This document shows positions 54,314-64,000 of a DNA stretch of 64,000 bases, one piece after another. Position 1 is the stretch's first letter; each line of letters opens with the position of its first letter. The DNA comes from Acinetobacter tibetensis (GTDB lineage Bacteria; Pseudomonadota; Gammaproteobacteria; Pseudomonadales; Moraxellaceae). Made by a program: the position numbers and the translations under genes. The stretch spans positions 2,294,001 to 2,358,000 of the forward strand of contig NZ_CP098732.1 of assembly GCF_023824315.1 (NCBI RefSeq). The letters are read 5' to 3'. A model generated the notes under the pieces. The model did not search any database and was not told the DNA's origin. It was given only the letters and a program-made list of their open reading frames with translations.

Positions 54314-54580
54314 TTAATTCGCACCTTGCACCAAATTTTGCTTGGGTAATAACTTGCAACCACAAGATAAAGCATCATTGACCCGCGCAGCCGCCTTACC
54401 CATGACCAACATATGCATATCCCCCGATACAATAGTCGCGACCACTTTATGTAAAGGGCAAGTTGCTTTATCTCCAACACAAGCAACGGCAATTCCCTCG
54501 ATTAAGAAACTAGAATTGCCAGAAATTACTTTTCCGCCACCTGTTGTTGGACATCCAACTGTTATATAAGGCGTCGCCAT
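54314..54580 (-). CDS. PAAR-domain protein, T6SS spike tip
   Basis: An 88-residue protein that consists of one PAAR domain. It shows the glycine-rich start VGCPTTGGGKVISG, the VACVGDKATCPLHK turn, and the VMGKAAARVNDALSCGCKL repeat. Cys and His residues (CPLHK, CGC) fit the zinc site at the tip of the cone. PAAR proteins cap the VgrG spike and sharpen it. No effector domain is fused. It is the last gene of the minus-strand T6SS block, 22 bp after tagN. Confidence 0.92.
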   Translation of the reverse strand: MATPYITVGCPTTGGGKVISGNSSFLIEGIAVACVGDKATCPLHKVVATIVSGDMHMLVMGKAAARVNDALSCGCKLLPKQNLVQGAN

Positions 54581-54602
54581 ACCCCTATCCCCTTATTAGC
54601 AA

Positions 54603-55367
54603 CTAAAGTACTTCAAACTCAATTCTACGATTTTTTTTACGTCCCTCTATTGAGGCATTATCCGCGACAGGTTTCTCTGAACCTAATCCAGCCGTACTTA
54701 AACGTCCTGCAACAATCTCTTTTTGAATCAGATACATTTTGACGGCTTCTGCGCGTGCCAAGCTCAATGCCACATTCTTTTTAGCATCACCAGAGCTATC
54801 AGTATGACCAATAATTTTGACGTTCTTGTCTCGTACTTTATTTAATGCTACTGCCATCTCATCCAGAATTTTTGTTCCTGTAGCCGTTAAAATTGCACTT
54901 CCAGATTCAAATTCTACAATTCGATCTTTCAAAGCATCATCTACGATTTTTTGTTCGGATTGATTAATCGTAAAACTCGTATTCACCCGATAAGGTGGTT
55001 GCACAAGGGATTGAAACATAGATGTAACTGGTTGAATTTCTGTTGGATTCAGCAGTTTTCCTGTTAATTCAACTTGCGTTCCTTTTACAGTTAACTTACC
55101 AGCCGTGATTTTTTTTAAATCCGTAGTAATCACCCGTGCCACAGTATCATCCCAAGCTTGGGGTGTCGCTACAGGTCGTATCTGGATTTTATCCACAACC
55201 TGATCCTGCCCATAAACAGCATACAATTTCTGTAAAATTGCCTGTTTACTGGTTTGATTAGCAACCACACCTTCAACAATAACAGGCTGTGCATAAAGTA
55301 ATGCACTGGACAAAAACCCACATGCCAAGATGATATTTTTGCAAATCATTCTCTTTTTAAAATTCAT
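54603..55367 (-). CDS. tagN: T6SS-associated OmpA-family protein TagN
   Basis: A peptidoglycan-binding accessory protein of the T6SS. From the ATG at 55367 (MNFKKRMICKNIILA) it has 254 residues; ATG at 55349 and a GTG at 55382 are alternatives. A signal peptide ends near YAQPVI. Two BON-like segments follow (about 25-130), then a C-terminal OmpA domain (about 160-250) with FESGSAILTATGTKILDEM, the IIGHTDSSG block and NVALSLARAEAVKMYL, the peptidoglycan contact motif. It lies seven bases after tagF. In other systems this role anchors the membrane complex to the cell wall. Confidence 0.88.
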   Translation of the reverse strand: MNFKKRMICKNIILACGFLSSALLYAQPVIVEGVVANQTSKQAILQKLYAVYGQDQVVDKIQIRPVATPQAWDDTVARVITTDLKKITAGKLTVKGTQVELTGKLLNPTEIQPVTSMFQSLVQPPYRVNTSFTINQSEQKIVDDALKDRIVEFESGSAILTATGTKILDEMAVALNKVRDKNVKIIGHTDSSGDAKKNVALSLARAEAVKMYLIQKEIVAGRLSTAGLGSEKPVADNASIEGRKKNRRIEFEVL

Positions 55368-55374
55368 TTTTATG

Positions 55375-56334
55375 TTAGCCACGAATAAATGTTTGTTTGA
55401 AAAATTTAATACCTTGATTGAGGCTTAATTGCCGTTCACACAAAGCTTGTTCTAATACAGCTAAACCTGCATTTTGTTCTAAATAGCTGTCTATCCATTC
55501 TGCCTGAATCAGAGAAACCCAGCGTTCAGTGGTAAAATTTTGCATAAAAATATCACTGAGTGCTGAAATATCAGCACCTTGAAAACCAAAGAGTAAAATA
55601 GGCTCTTCAGCATGAAGCAGTCCAATCAAGACCTCTGTATTTTGGCTGCCAATGAACAAATAAATTAAATTGACCCAGAATGCCGCGATTTCATAACGAT
55701 AATGTGCATTATGAATTGGTAGAATCAAGACTTTATTTAAATTGGCAACACCGAAACTGAGAATAGGCTGCAATAATAATCCTAAGCCAATCATACTTTG
55801 AGCAAGCTGATAACTATTCATTTTCATTAAACTGGCAAATGAATACATGGTCTGATTGTCAAAGAAATCTAGGCTGACATTAAGATTACAGCTCAGCTTA
55901 TCACGACCAAAATTTGATAATTGTTCTAATAATTGATCAGGTTCCTGAATCGCTTGCAACTTTTTATTTGTTTGAAATAAATCAATTAACAAAGGTTTAT
56001 ACACAACTGGTGCATAAGACAAATTATGTATTGGCTTAGGAACTTCAAGTAAATGACACAATACCATTGGAAACTTTCGCCCCGAAGCATCTTCACTGGC
56101 TTCTAAGTTGGCAAGTAACAGCGGTGATTCCATTGGATTAGCAATGAAAAAGTCTAAGCTCGGTAAAGTTTGATATGCCTTTTCGAAATCAGGTTTTTGC
56201 ATCGCCAACTCCAATGCCTCCGTCATCCAGCGATCAATCATTTGAATAACGTTAGACTGCCCCTTACTTTTTAAGAAGTCGCCACGTGCTGGACTCTTGC
56301 CAAAATAAAATGATGCCGTTTTACTTATTTGCAT
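55375..56334 (-). CDS. tagF: T6SS-associated protein TagF (ImpM/SciT-like)
   Basis: A 319-residue protein. The N-terminal ImpM/TagF domain starts with [19 protein letters not shown] and includes [11 protein letters not shown]; the C-terminal 190 residues are less conserved. In Pseudomonas aeruginosa and others TagF represses T6SS assembly after translation, and the same may hold here. No Walker motif or PP2C domain is present, so it is not a TagF-PppA fusion. It lies between tssM (34 bp) and tagN (seven bp). Confidence 0.9.
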   Translation of the reverse strand: MQISKTASFYFGKSPARGDFLKSKGQSNVIQMIDRWMTEALELAMQKPDFEKAYQTLPSLDFFIANPMESPLLLANLEASEDASGRKFPMVLCHLLEVPKPIHNLSYAPVVYKPLLIDLFQTNKKLQAIQEPDQLLEQLSNFGRDKLSCNLNVSLDFFDNQTMYSFASLMKMNSYQLAQSMIGLGLLLQPILSFGVANLNKVLILPIHNAHYRYEIAAFWVNLIYLFIGSQNTEVLIGLLHAEEPILLFGFQGADISALSDIFMQNFTTERWVSLIQAEWIDSYLEQNAGLAVLEQALCERQLSLNQGIKFFKQTFIRG

Positions 56335-56368
56335 TGAGTCTCTCCCTCACTCCTTCTCAATCGTCGTA

Positions 56369-59300
56369 TCATTGTGGTTTTACTCCTGATAAAACTTGTG
56401 AAGTGGACGTCAAATTTTGAGGTTCTGCTTTTATATTGACTTGGGTCGGTGCAACTTGTGCAGCAACAACCCGCACAGCTTTGTCCATAACCACTTTATC
56501 AACCAGTTGTAATCCTGCATAACCTCGACCAGCACCAACATTACTGCCACTATTACCGCTAATCAGGCGGAAGTTTAGCTTCACAAAAAGTGATGGATCT
56601 TTCGGGCTTGACCAAGTCATTTCAAAACTACCGTTTTGTTGTTTTCTTTGCGCAGAATCAATCAGTCGGTTAATGCCATATTCACCTGGCGCCTCAAAAA
56701 TTGTATGGGTTTGCCCTGCTAAGTCGACGGCAGTAATTCTGACACCAGGAATTGCATTTTGATTTGGCCAAATAAAATTCACCCACTGCTGTATTCCATT
56801 TTCATACACCATTCTTTGACCATCAATATCGATGCTATAAGACAGCAATTTTGGATTCGGTAATGGATAGAATTGGAAATTCGATTGACTCGCTGCAGCA
56901 GAAGGTGTTGTTTGATTTAAATCACCTGTCGCTACGCCATTAGCAGGTGCAACATAACTTTGAAAATTCATCACAAACTGCGGGTTTAGACCTATACCTA
57001 AATCTTTCCATGTTTTAGATGACAACATATATCCACGACGGATCACCAAAGGATCCAGACTTTCTTTAACAAAACGAGCAATACTGCCTGTTTCACCAAA
57101 AATCTGTGCGATTTCCGCACTGGTCGCTTGTATCGTCGCGCCCTGATTAAATGGATATTTTTGCCCCAAAGTCATGCTAAATGGTTGATAAGCCTGCATC
57201 ACCCATAATTTATTCAGTTCGTTTTGTGCAGGTGGCAATAACGCATTAAAAGCTTGGGTCAATGGGCTTACCAATAGACGTTGTAACACCTGCTGATCTG
57301 TCGCATTCAGCCCAACCATTAATTTTTCATCCACAATTTTCTGTGTGGTATTAAATACTGAAGTTTGTTCATTAATGGTTTGTTTAACAACGGTCAAAGC
57401 GCTTGGACCAATGTCACCTGCATTTTTTAAATCATTAAACTTACTACGTACCTGAGAAAGATTGTTTAAATACTCATCCAAAAGAGACTGGTTTTGCTGA
57501 TCATCACGCTTACGTACCAATTGGTAGAAAAATACAAACTCTTGCGATATTGGTCCTTGAGCCTGATTAATGGCTTTCTTTATGGCATCTTCGTTATTTT
57601 GTCTTAATATCGTACGCTTAAACCATGCAACAAAACCTGTTTGTGGGGCTGCCAATTCAGCTTGTACAACAGGGTTATCCCAACTGGTTTCCTTGGTTAC
57701 ACGTTCGATCAATATTCTGATTGGTGAGTTTTGTGGTTCACCTAAGATTTCGACAATACGAGCGTCACTATTAAAGTCTGTTCCTTTCGCATAATGTACG
57801 GCGTTCAGGAACTTTTTCCATTCTGCAATATATTCCTGCTTATACAGTTGCGTGAGTTGTTTTCGAATTTGGTCTGGGCTTCCAGTAAAGGTTAAATCAT
57901 CCGACTGAGTCGTATTCAGCACCCAATCTTTCGTATCGGTGGGTTTATTCGCAGCATCTTCAATCGCTTGAGCAACATAATCATCCCATGCCTTATAAGT
58001 AAATACACCGGGCAGCGCGTAGCCTCCCATTAATGTGGTCTTGTTACTTTCACCGACAATCTGACCAACAGTCAGTGCAGGAAAACGAACTGATGCCCGC
58101 ATTTTAATTTCATTATAAACTCGGTCTCGTGCAGGCATACCCCGCACTACAGCCACCATGACTTGACGAGTTTGATCCACCAATTGGGTATCTGCTTCTA
58201 ATACAGGGAACTGTTTTTGATTTGCTAAAGACATCGCATAAGTTAAAACTTGCTCCGCTTTTTGCGTTAGCTCACTTTGCGGCATGGCTCCACGATTTGC
58301 CAATAACCAAGAACGCCAGAACTTTGTCACCTGATCACTGAGATGACTTGCATCCATATACTGTGGATTGCTTAGCATGATATACGCTTTTAAAGCATTA
58401 TAAGCATCTTGAGGATTGGTATCAGACGGTTCAAAGTACTGTTGATTTTTATTGGCTGCCAATTGCTGAATTTGTACATTGACATGATTCGCCTTCAGCG
58501 TTGCTTCATTGCTTTTAACCCGCTGCAAATATTGCTCGATATTCTGTTGCGAAGGTTCCAGCACAATCTGCCGAATACCTTTCAAATACTCACCTTGAAG
58601 CTTCTCACGTAATTCATCACCTTGATATAAACCAAATGAAAATTTGAAAGGGCGATCTTGATCAAAGGTATCTAATTGCTGCAATCGATTTTGTAGAATT
58701 AAAAGCGCTTCTAATTGTGTCCCCAAATCAGTTTCAGATGTTTTTTCCAACTGTTGGACTTTGTTGAGATCTGCTTGCACATCGAGAATCAATTGCTGAT
58801 TATTACGATAAGACCAAACCCATACGCCAAGTACCATAGCGACAGTCATCAAACCCACCATAAAGCCCAAGTAACGTTGGCGTTTACGCAAAGGATTAAT
58901 ATGTTGCTTCACTAAATTCTTATCTTTCAAAATCACATTTGAAAATAAGCCTTTTAAGAAATAACCATGATTTTGTGCATTGGTTTTTTTCGATGAATCT
59001 CCAGAATGCAGCAAGTTTAGATCAAATTCTTGTGCAATTTGCTCCGTCATCGGGCTTTCAATGATGCCCTCCTGTAATGCACTGGTGAAATAGAAGCCAC
59101 GAAATACAGGTTTAAATTGATAAGGATTGTCTTCAAACAATGCGGCAATAAAGGTCTTTACCGCTGGTTTTAATGTTTTGAATTCAAGCGGAAAAGTCAT
59201 CACCCCAGGTGAAATATTCTGTGCGTGGCGACGACTTAGATGTGTGGTGCTTACGCTTTTTAAGCCATCAAATAGCGTATTATAATGTTGCTCAAATAAG

Positions 59301-60196
59301 TCTGAAGCATTTGGTGAAGAGTCTGCATGATACGGAAGTGTTGCACCCCACACTTGATCGAATTCCTGACCCTCATAACATTCAAAAAACTCAGTAAAAC
59401 CCGCGATCAAATCCATTTTCGTAAACACCACATAAACTGGTGCAAAAACTTCTAATCGTTCTGTTAAGTCTTGAATCCGGGCTCTTAAGTTCTTGGCTAG
59501 TTTTAGTGATTTTTCAGGGCTCTGACTAATCAGTTCGGCAATACTAACCACCACAATTAACCCATTCACAGGTGCTTTCGGTCGATTTTTTTTCAATAGT
59601 TTTAGAAAGCCAAGCCATTCGCCATGATCCTCTGCATACACAGAGTAGCGACCCGCTGTATCTAATAAAACGCCGTCTGTGGAGAAAAACCAATCACAGT
59701 TTCTGGTTCCACTTAGCCCCGCAGAGACCACTTTTTGATGCGATTCTTCAAATGGAAACTTCAATCCAGAATTATAAATCGCCGAACTTTTACCTGCTGC
59801 TGGGTTACCAATGACCATATACCAAGGCAACTCATATAAAGCGGCATTACCCTTTTTATCCCCCAACTTTGATTTACGAATCAGTTGAATGGATTCTTTC
59901 ATCTGCTGTTGAATCAGTCTTAGTTCTTCATTATTTTGGGTTTGACCGTACTCAGATTCAGTTTCTTTACCTATTGCTTCTGCAAGTTGTTCACCTTGCT
60001 GTTCATGTTTGCGACGCTGAATCAGCCAATAAATACCATAACCGATCAAACCTAAAAGATAGGCAATACATAGCATGATAAAGATATGCCGTGGCACAAC
60101 ATTAAATGAAGATATCAGAGCAACCAATATGGAAAGTGCAATCATTGCTTTTGGATTGGTAATGTACTGCCACAAGTAGCCTAAAATTGTATACAT
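56369..60196 (-). CDS. tssM: T6SS membrane complex subunit TssM (IcmF)
   Basis: TssM spans the inner membrane and periplasm and links the baseplate to TssJ. The 1275-residue protein has two N-terminal transmembrane helices (about 15-35 and 38-58), a cytoplasmic NTPase-like domain with Walker A at 130-138 (GNPAAGKSS) and DTAGRYS as Walker B, a third helix at about 448-467, and a long periplasmic region with the IcmF C-terminal domains. The Walker A is intact; some TssMs lack it. Length and topology look complete. Confidence 0.95.
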   Translation of the reverse strand: MYTILGYLWQYITNPKAMIALSILVALISSFNVVPRHIFIMLCIAYLLGLIGYGIYWLIQRRKHEQQGEQLAEAIGKETESEYGQTQNNEELRLIQQQMKESIQLIRKSKLGDKKGNAALYELPWYMVIGNPAAGKSSAIYNSGLKFPFEESHQKVVSAGLSGTRNCDWFFSTDGVLLDTAGRYSVYAEDHGEWLGFLKLLKKNRPKAPVNGLIVVVSIAELISQSPEKSLKLAKNLRARIQDLTERLEVFAPVYVVFTKMDLIAGFTEFFECYEGQEFDQVWGATLPYHADSSPNASDLFEQHYNTLFDGLKSVSTTHLSRRHAQNISPGVMTFPLEFKTLKPAVKTFIAALFEDNPYQFKPVFRGFYFTSALQEGIIESPMTEQIAQEFDLNLLHSGDSSKKTNAQNHGYFLKGLFSNVILKDKNLVKQHINPLRKRQRYLGFMVGLMTVAMVLGVWVWSYRNNQQLILDVQADLNKVQQLEKTSETDLGTQLEALLILQNRLQQLDTFDQDRPFKFSFGLYQGDELREKLQGEYLKGIRQIVLEPSQQNIEQYLQRVKSNEATLKANHVNVQIQQLAANKNQQYFEPSDTNPQDAYNALKAYIMLSNPQYMDASHLSDQVTKFWRSWLLANRGAMPQSELTQKAEQVLTYAMSLANQKQFPVLEADTQLVDQTRQVMVAVVRGMPARDRVYNEIKMRASVRFPALTVGQIVGESNKTTLMGGYALPGVFTYKAWDDYVAQAIEDAANKPTDTKDWVLNTTQSDDLTFTGSPDQIRKQLTQLYKQEYIAEWKKFLNAVHYAKGTDFNSDARIVEILGEPQNSPIRILIERVTKETSWDNPVVQAELAAPQTGFVAWFKRTILRQNNEDAIKKAINQAQGPISQEFVFFYQLVRKRDDQQNQSLLDEYLNNLSQVRSKFNDLKNAGDIGPSALTVVKQTINEQTSVFNTTQKIVDEKLMVGLNATDQQVLQRLLVSPLTQAFNALLPPAQNELNKLWVMQAYQPFSMTLGQKYPFNQGATIQATSAEIAQIFGETGSIARFVKESLDPLVIRRGYMLSSKTWKDLGIGLNPQFVMNFQSYVAPANGVATGDLNQTTPSAAASQSNFQFYPLPNPKLLSYSIDIDGQRMVYENGIQQWVNFIWPNQNAIPGVRITAVDLAGQTHTIFEAPGEYGINRLIDSAQRKQQNGSFEMTWSSPKDPSLFVKLNFRLISGNSGSNVGAGRGYAGLQLVDKVVMDKAVRVVAAQVAPTQVNIKAEPQNLTSTSQVLSGVKPQ

Positions 60197-60221
60197 TGTT
60201 ATCTCGTCAATTTTAATATTC

Positions 60222-61628
60222 TTAAGTATTTAATTCTGATAGTAATTCTTCAGACTGAAATATCACATGTGTGTGTGGAGCATCCAGACTGAACACAAAA
60301 CTATGCATAGATTCAGGTGCTTGAAGCCCAAGAAGAAATCCGAAAATCTTAGCCAAACTTTGCGTATGTCCTAAACTGTAATGACTATATAAACAGTGAT
60401 ACGACTGTATGTTTGATGAACCAATATGGGTTGCTATTTGTTGAGCAACTTTCATTTGAGCAATATTATCTGGCACCACAAAAAACGGAGTTTCGTTCGC
60501 ATATTGTTCTAAGTTTTCAATGCCTAATTTACCAATAAAATTCATCAAATTTATTTCGTTTTCAACCAGTTCGATCACTTTTACTCTGGATAATTCAGAC
60601 ACTTGTACTGATTCGGCTGCAATACAACAACTGCCAATGAACTCTGCAGGAATATATTGATCAATTGTCCATAGATGTTCGTCAATCATGTCCTGATCTA
60701 TGGCTGAGTCAACCACGGTGATATATGAAATTTCATCCTTTTGATGCTGAATGGTTTTAAGCAGTTTAATCCATTCCGCATAGGCATTTTCTGTACCCCA
60801 ATAATGGTAATGTACGTTTATTTGTTGTACTAACAGCCCTAAACTCTGCAAATACTCTTCAATTAATACATCACTCGATTGTTCATTCCAAACATGGAGT
60901 AAGTAATCGGAAAGTACCACATGAATATTCAACATATTGAGGCGAGGAATATCCATAACCATTGTTTGTTCTTCTTCATCTTCCTGATAATCGGAGCGAA
61001 TCCAAGCAGGATGCATACGATATTCATAAGCAAGTTGCTGGTCATAAAACAGCGCTGAATTTTTCAAATGCTCCACAATAGTTAATAAGGAGGCACAATT
61101 TTCATTGAGTTCAGCCTGCATCAATGCCTGTATGCGTTGTTGAATTTCGCTTATCTCAGCGCGATCCATTTCATGGTCTAAAGACTCATCGACAGGATCA
61201 GGCATTCGGTAAGATAAAATTGGGTTACCCATCTGATTCACAAGTTTGGAGTCCAATGCGGGTGCAGGCATTTCCGCCATTTTTGCAAATATTTCTTGGT
61301 TTTTCCCCAAAGCAGATTGCAGCGAAGTTGCATAAACATTTAAACGTAGATATTCAGGATTGAGCCGATTTTGTGTATTTTCGCTTTCAAGGGATGGATG
61401 AGCTTCAATCAGTTTTGAATCTTGCTGCTTATTTTGTATAAATTGGTATAGCTTCCATATGAGATAAGGGCTTAGCACTACCAATGAAATCAAAAAAGGC
61501 ATCAACACAAAATAAAGCAATAAATCTTGTGCTGTCGGTTCAAATTTAGCATCACGCCAGTAATAAATAATCAGCGTAGAACTTAAAATAAAGATACTTA
61601 AAACTGTACTGAATATAATTTTAAGCAT
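60222..61628 (-). CDS. asaB: Acinetobacter T6SS-associated membrane protein AsaB-like
   Basis: A 468-residue protein encoded between tssG and tssM, the place of asaB in published Acinetobacter T6SS maps as I recall them; the name is inferred from position. Two transmembrane helices are at about 3-23 and 36-60, separated by a short loop. The rest is hydrophilic, with acidic helical stretches (DEEEQTMVMDI, QQQRI-type repeats), and ends in a beta/alpha segment with SFVFSLDAPHTHVIF. No enzyme motif is evident. The start is one base after the tssG stop. It may adapt the membrane complex to the baseplate, but this is conjecture. Confidence 0.75.
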   Translation of the reverse strand: MLKIIFSTVLSIFILSSTLIIYYWRDAKFEPTAQDLLLYFVLMPFLISLVVLSPYLIWKLYQFIQNKQQDSKLIEAHPSLESENTQNRLNPEYLRLNVYATSLQSALGKNQEIFAKMAEMPAPALDSKLVNQMGNPILSYRMPDPVDESLDHEMDRAEISEIQQRIQALMQAELNENCASLLTIVEHLKNSALFYDQQLAYEYRMHPAWIRSDYQEDEEEQTMVMDIPRLNMLNIHVVLSDYLLHVWNEQSSDVLIEEYLQSLGLLVQQINVHYHYWGTENAYAEWIKLLKTIQHQKDEISYITVVDSAIDQDMIDEHLWTIDQYIPAEFIGSCCIAAESVQVSELSRVKVIELVENEINLMNFIGKLGIENLEQYANETPFFVVPDNIAQMKVAQQIATHIGSSNIQSYHCLYSHYSLGHTQSLAKIFGFLLGLQAPESMHSFVFSLDAPHTHVIFQSEELLSELNT

Positions 61629-61629
61629 T

Positions 61630-62622
61630 TTAGATCTCTCGTATTAACGCATAACAAAATTCGTTATGATCTTCTGTTAATTTCGGCATTAAGAAAGTTC
61701 CCTGCCCCAAACCCAATGATTGATTTGCACCAATTTGAACTGCTTTCTTGTCAGTCCTTTTCAAAATTAAACGAACATCAACATGCAAAGTCGGGTCACA
61801 CCAACTCTTAAAAATCTTTCTAAGTTGTTCACTTAAACCTTTCCCTGGCAAATAATCTAAATAATGTGGGTAAGTTAAAGGCCCAATTTGAACTTCTATT
61901 TTTCCATCCACCTGACGGACTTTTTCACCACAAAAAGTATTTAAACCCAAAGCATTTTTAGCCAAACCACCCAAACTGGTTTTCTGAACATCATTAAGCT
62001 GAAAGGTTTCAACAATAAATTCTTTAATTTCGATCTTTTGCTTAAACACACAATGCAACATCGTTTTCAAGGCATGAACATTATTATTCTGTCCTTGCAT
62101 TAATCCTGAAAACTCAGCAAAAAAGTCATTCAAGTCGGAAGACTGATGTTGCTGTCGCACAAAACCATTTAATGCATGTAAAATTGTTAAATAGTGATTA
62201 TTCTGATCAATTTCGTAACGAACAGGTAAGTTATAAACCAGACTGGAATCGACATATTGAGCAGTCAACTTATGATTAAAAAGTCCAATAAATTTCTGTA
62301 CTTCATCACGTTGCTTACGAGGTGATAACTTTATTTTCTGCGTATAGCTATAAGGTAATGCCCCTTGTATCCCAAGCAAGCCCACCATCAAGTTTTTGAG
62401 TTCAATTTTATCTTCTGCTAAATTTAATGACTCAATCTCTGCAATAGGAAAGTTGAGCTGAATTGAGCTCTCAAAACTAAAACGATCCGCCCAATGTTGA
62501 ACTTGATTAAAAATAGGATCATGCCGTAACAGCCGAGTCGTTTGGATAAACTCATAAGCTGTAGGCATGTGAAACAGACCATCAATTACAGAAGCTTCTT
62601 GCCACCAACGTTCTGAACGCAT
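61630..62622 (-). CDS. tssG: T6SS baseplate subunit TssG
   Basis: TssG is part of the TssE-F-G-K baseplate wedge. The 330-residue protein starts MRSERWWQEASVIDGLFHMP and continues AYEFIQTTRLLRHDP, a typical TssG start, with GLLGIQGALPYSYTQKI and FIGLFNHKLTAQYV as core blocks. The start lies 37 bp inside the end of tssF, so the two are coupled. Length is near the usual 330-340. Confidence 0.93.
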   Translation of the reverse strand: MRSERWWQEASVIDGLFHMPTAYEFIQTTRLLRHDPIFNQVQHWADRFSFESSIQLNFPIAEIESLNLAEDKIELKNLMVGLLGIQGALPYSYTQKIKLSPRKQRDEVQKFIGLFNHKLTAQYVDSSLVYNLPVRYEIDQNNHYLTILHALNGFVRQQHQSSDLNDFFAEFSGLMQGQNNNVHALKTMLHCVFKQKIEIKEFIVETFQLNDVQKTSLGGLAKNALGLNTFCGEKVRQVDGKIEVQIGPLTYPHYLDYLPGKGLSEQLRKIFKSWCDPTLHVDVRLILKRTDKKAVQIGANQSLGLGQGTFLMPKLTEDHNEFCYALIREI

Positions 62623-64000
62623 TGGTATAACTCCTGTCCTGATTGATGATCAAAAATTGTCAAATCCACAAAACTGTTCATTTGTACTTTTAAGTTGAAT
62701 ACAAAGCTCAATAACTGGCTAAAAATATATAAACTATGCCCACGAAAGACTTCTGCTTTGATTGATACTTTGACTTTTATACCGCGGACAAAAGCTGGGA
62801 ATGGCTTGATATTCATCATTTTATGCATTGATTCAAATTCAATGCCCTGAATGGCATCAATCAATAGATGATTTTCTTTGGTATTTGATAAATTATATAA
62901 AGCCAGTAATTCTTGAATATGGGGTACCGCATTTTCTTGCATTAATGTCATCAAATTCAAAGACAAATGTGAAATCAGTCGCCACTGTTCTTCTTTATTT
63001 CCATTAAAAACATAACATGGTGAAGGTCGTTTTAAGACCTGCGCACGCCGAACTAAGCCCACACCATTCATATTTAAAGTATGCTGACTTAAACTCATGC
63101 TCTCATAAGGCAAATTACCATTAGAACACAGTAAATTTGTACTAATAAAATCAGACTTGATTTCATGAGGATTCAAATGCCGAGAAATAATGGAATAACC
63201 CAATTCAATGTTTTTATGTTGATATTGTTTTTGATTCAATGCATAAAAATATCGTGCATCCTCTTTATGCGCATGACTCATGGCAAAAAATGGTGAAATC
63301 GGATAGGTCACGGCATCTTGATCGTGTTTTTCTCTCATCATTTGCATATTAAGAATAGAATAAACACGATAAAATTCAGGGTGATGTGCGTCTGTTAAAA
63401 TTGGATATTCTAATTTTTTATGATCAATCTTCTGTGGCTCAGCTTTTTTCTCAAACAAATTAATTGCTGGACTACTAAAAAGCTTGAAATTCGCAATATT
63501 TAAAGCTGAATAATTATGAACAATTGCAGGGTCAGTCAAATTGAGTTTTAAATGCACATGTAATTCAAATTGGCTATTTCGCTGCGTAAATTTTTTTAGC
63601 TGCTTTAAATTCAACTGAAGATAGTTAAATTTTTCTGAAAAGCAAAAATATTCCATTAAAAGCCGATAAGCATGGTGAGTATGCTGATCTAAAGGCAATA
63701 AGCTTTCTTTTTCTGTAAAGCCCATCACTTCAAATGGATTTTCGATTGGCAATATATGCTGACCTGATTTCAAGCTAAAACTGGTTTCAGACCTAAACAC
63801 TGTATCTAAAAACTGCAAAGGAAAATTAGAAATTGCATCTAAATATATTGGGATAACTTCATTGTCCAACCATGTTTCTGCGCCATTAAACGCTTCAAAA
63901 GAAAATACCAACGTGGCATTTTGGTTCAAGTGCAAATGCGAGCTCTGATTGGTCTTAAATTCTAAGGATTTAAGCTGTATCGGTAATAGTCGAACAGCCA
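62586..64000 (-). CDS. tssF: T6SS baseplate subunit TssF (5' end outside window)
   Basis: The frame is open through to the window edge, so the N-terminal roughly 130-150 residues are missing and about 470 are visible. The visible part begins AVRLLPIQLKSLEF and contains LLMEYFCFSEKFNYLQL, then HKMMNIKPFPAFVRGIKV and HSLYIFSQLLSFVFNLKVQMNSF, all TssF blocks (VasA/ImpG/VC_A0110 family). TssF forms the scaffold of the baseplate wedge with TssG. The end overlaps tssG by 37 bp. Confidence 0.93.
   Translation of the reverse strand, partial: AVRLLPIQLKSLEFKTNQSSHLHLNQNATLVFSFEAFNGAETWLDNEVIPIYLDAISNFPLQFLDTVFRSETSFSLKSGQHILPIENPFEVMGFTEKESLLPLDQHTHHAYRLLMEYFCFSEKFNYLQLNLKQLKKFTQRNSQFELHVHLKLNLTDPAIVHNYSALNIANFKLFSSPAINLFEKKAEPQKIDHKKLEYPILTDAHHPEFYRVYSILNMQMMREKHDQDAVTYPISPFFAMSHAHKEDARYFYALNQKQYQHKNIELGYSIISRHLNPHEIKSDFISTNLLCSNGNLPYESMSLSQHTLNMNGVGLVRRAQVLKRPSPCYVFNGNKEEQWRLISHLSLNLMTLMQENAVPHIQELLALYNLSNTKENHLLIDAIQGIEFESMHKMMNIKPFPAFVRGIKVKVSIKAEVFRGHSLYIFSQLLSFVFNLKVQMNSFVDLTIFDHQSGQELYQCVQNVGGKKLL

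Noticed and set aside
54307..54492. Second minus-strand frame overlapping the PAAR gene
   Set aside because: It lies within the PAAR gene in another frame and has no domain; the PAAR frame has clear family features.

Overview
The window is about 64 kb of a low-GC gammaproteobacterial chromosome that fits Acinetobacter (Moraxellaceae). The genus call rests on a rhombotarget-type CSLREA protein, the single LolC/E-type permease with LolD, the lptM-lysA-dapF-hydrolase-xerC order, a Tim44-domain exported protein, and a type VI secretion block in the Acinetobacter order tssF-tssG-asaB-tssM-tagF-tagN-PAAR. Most of the window is core housekeeping DNA. I saw no rRNA, tRNA, insertion sequence, prophage or CRISPR array.

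Layout. 0-14 kb: start of an exported CSLREA protein, perM-hda (minus), purMN (plus), an sppA-like peptidase with a hydrolase, a lipid A-type acyltransferase that overlaps comEC tail to tail, the lolCD lipoprotein-export pair, a PilZ-like protein, and yaiI with a DMT exporter. 14-17.6 kb: a poorly conserved stretch with an unknown 309-residue protein, a 21-bp inverted repeat, a 46-residue membrane peptide, serC, and a Coq4-like gene broken by one stop codon. 17.7-22.6 kb: a four-gene export operon (TolC-like, HlyD-like, two ABC-2 permeases) behind a promoter that overlaps a palindromic operator; neither an ATPase nor a regulator gene lies beside it. 22.8-34 kb: gltP, a lipoprotein, gyrA with a long insertion in its C-terminal domain, dinB-like, etfBA, a LysE exporter divergent from an Lrp-type regulator, an acetyltransferase and a small conserved-looking protein. 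33-37 kb: lptM-lysA-dapF and hydrolase-xerC. 37-44 kb: cycA, an AGCS symporter, radA, the Tim44-like protein and tehB. 44-53 kb: cysDN, a secretory-lipase-like lipoprotein, ubiCA and glnA. 53-64 kb: yddG and the distal part of a T6SS locus cut by the window edge.

How the genes work together. Pathways include purine synthesis (purMN), lysine and peptidoglycan precursor supply (lysA, dapF), sulfate activation (cysDN), ubiquinone entry (ubiCA), nitrogen assimilation (glnA, with a sigma-54 promoter and a candidate NtrC enhancer readable in the sequence) and envelope biogenesis (lolCD, lptM, acyltransferase). The T6SS genes encode part of the membrane complex (TssM), part of the baseplate (TssF, TssG), the spike tip (PAAR), and accessory proteins TagF, TagN and AsaB.

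Leads most worth following are the ATPase-less export operon with its orphan operator, the GyrA insertion, the Coq4-like pseudogene, the nested hairpins between cysD and cysN, the apparent internal duplication in the unknown 309-residue protein, and the glnA control region. All family calls come from reading the proteins by eye; no database search was run.
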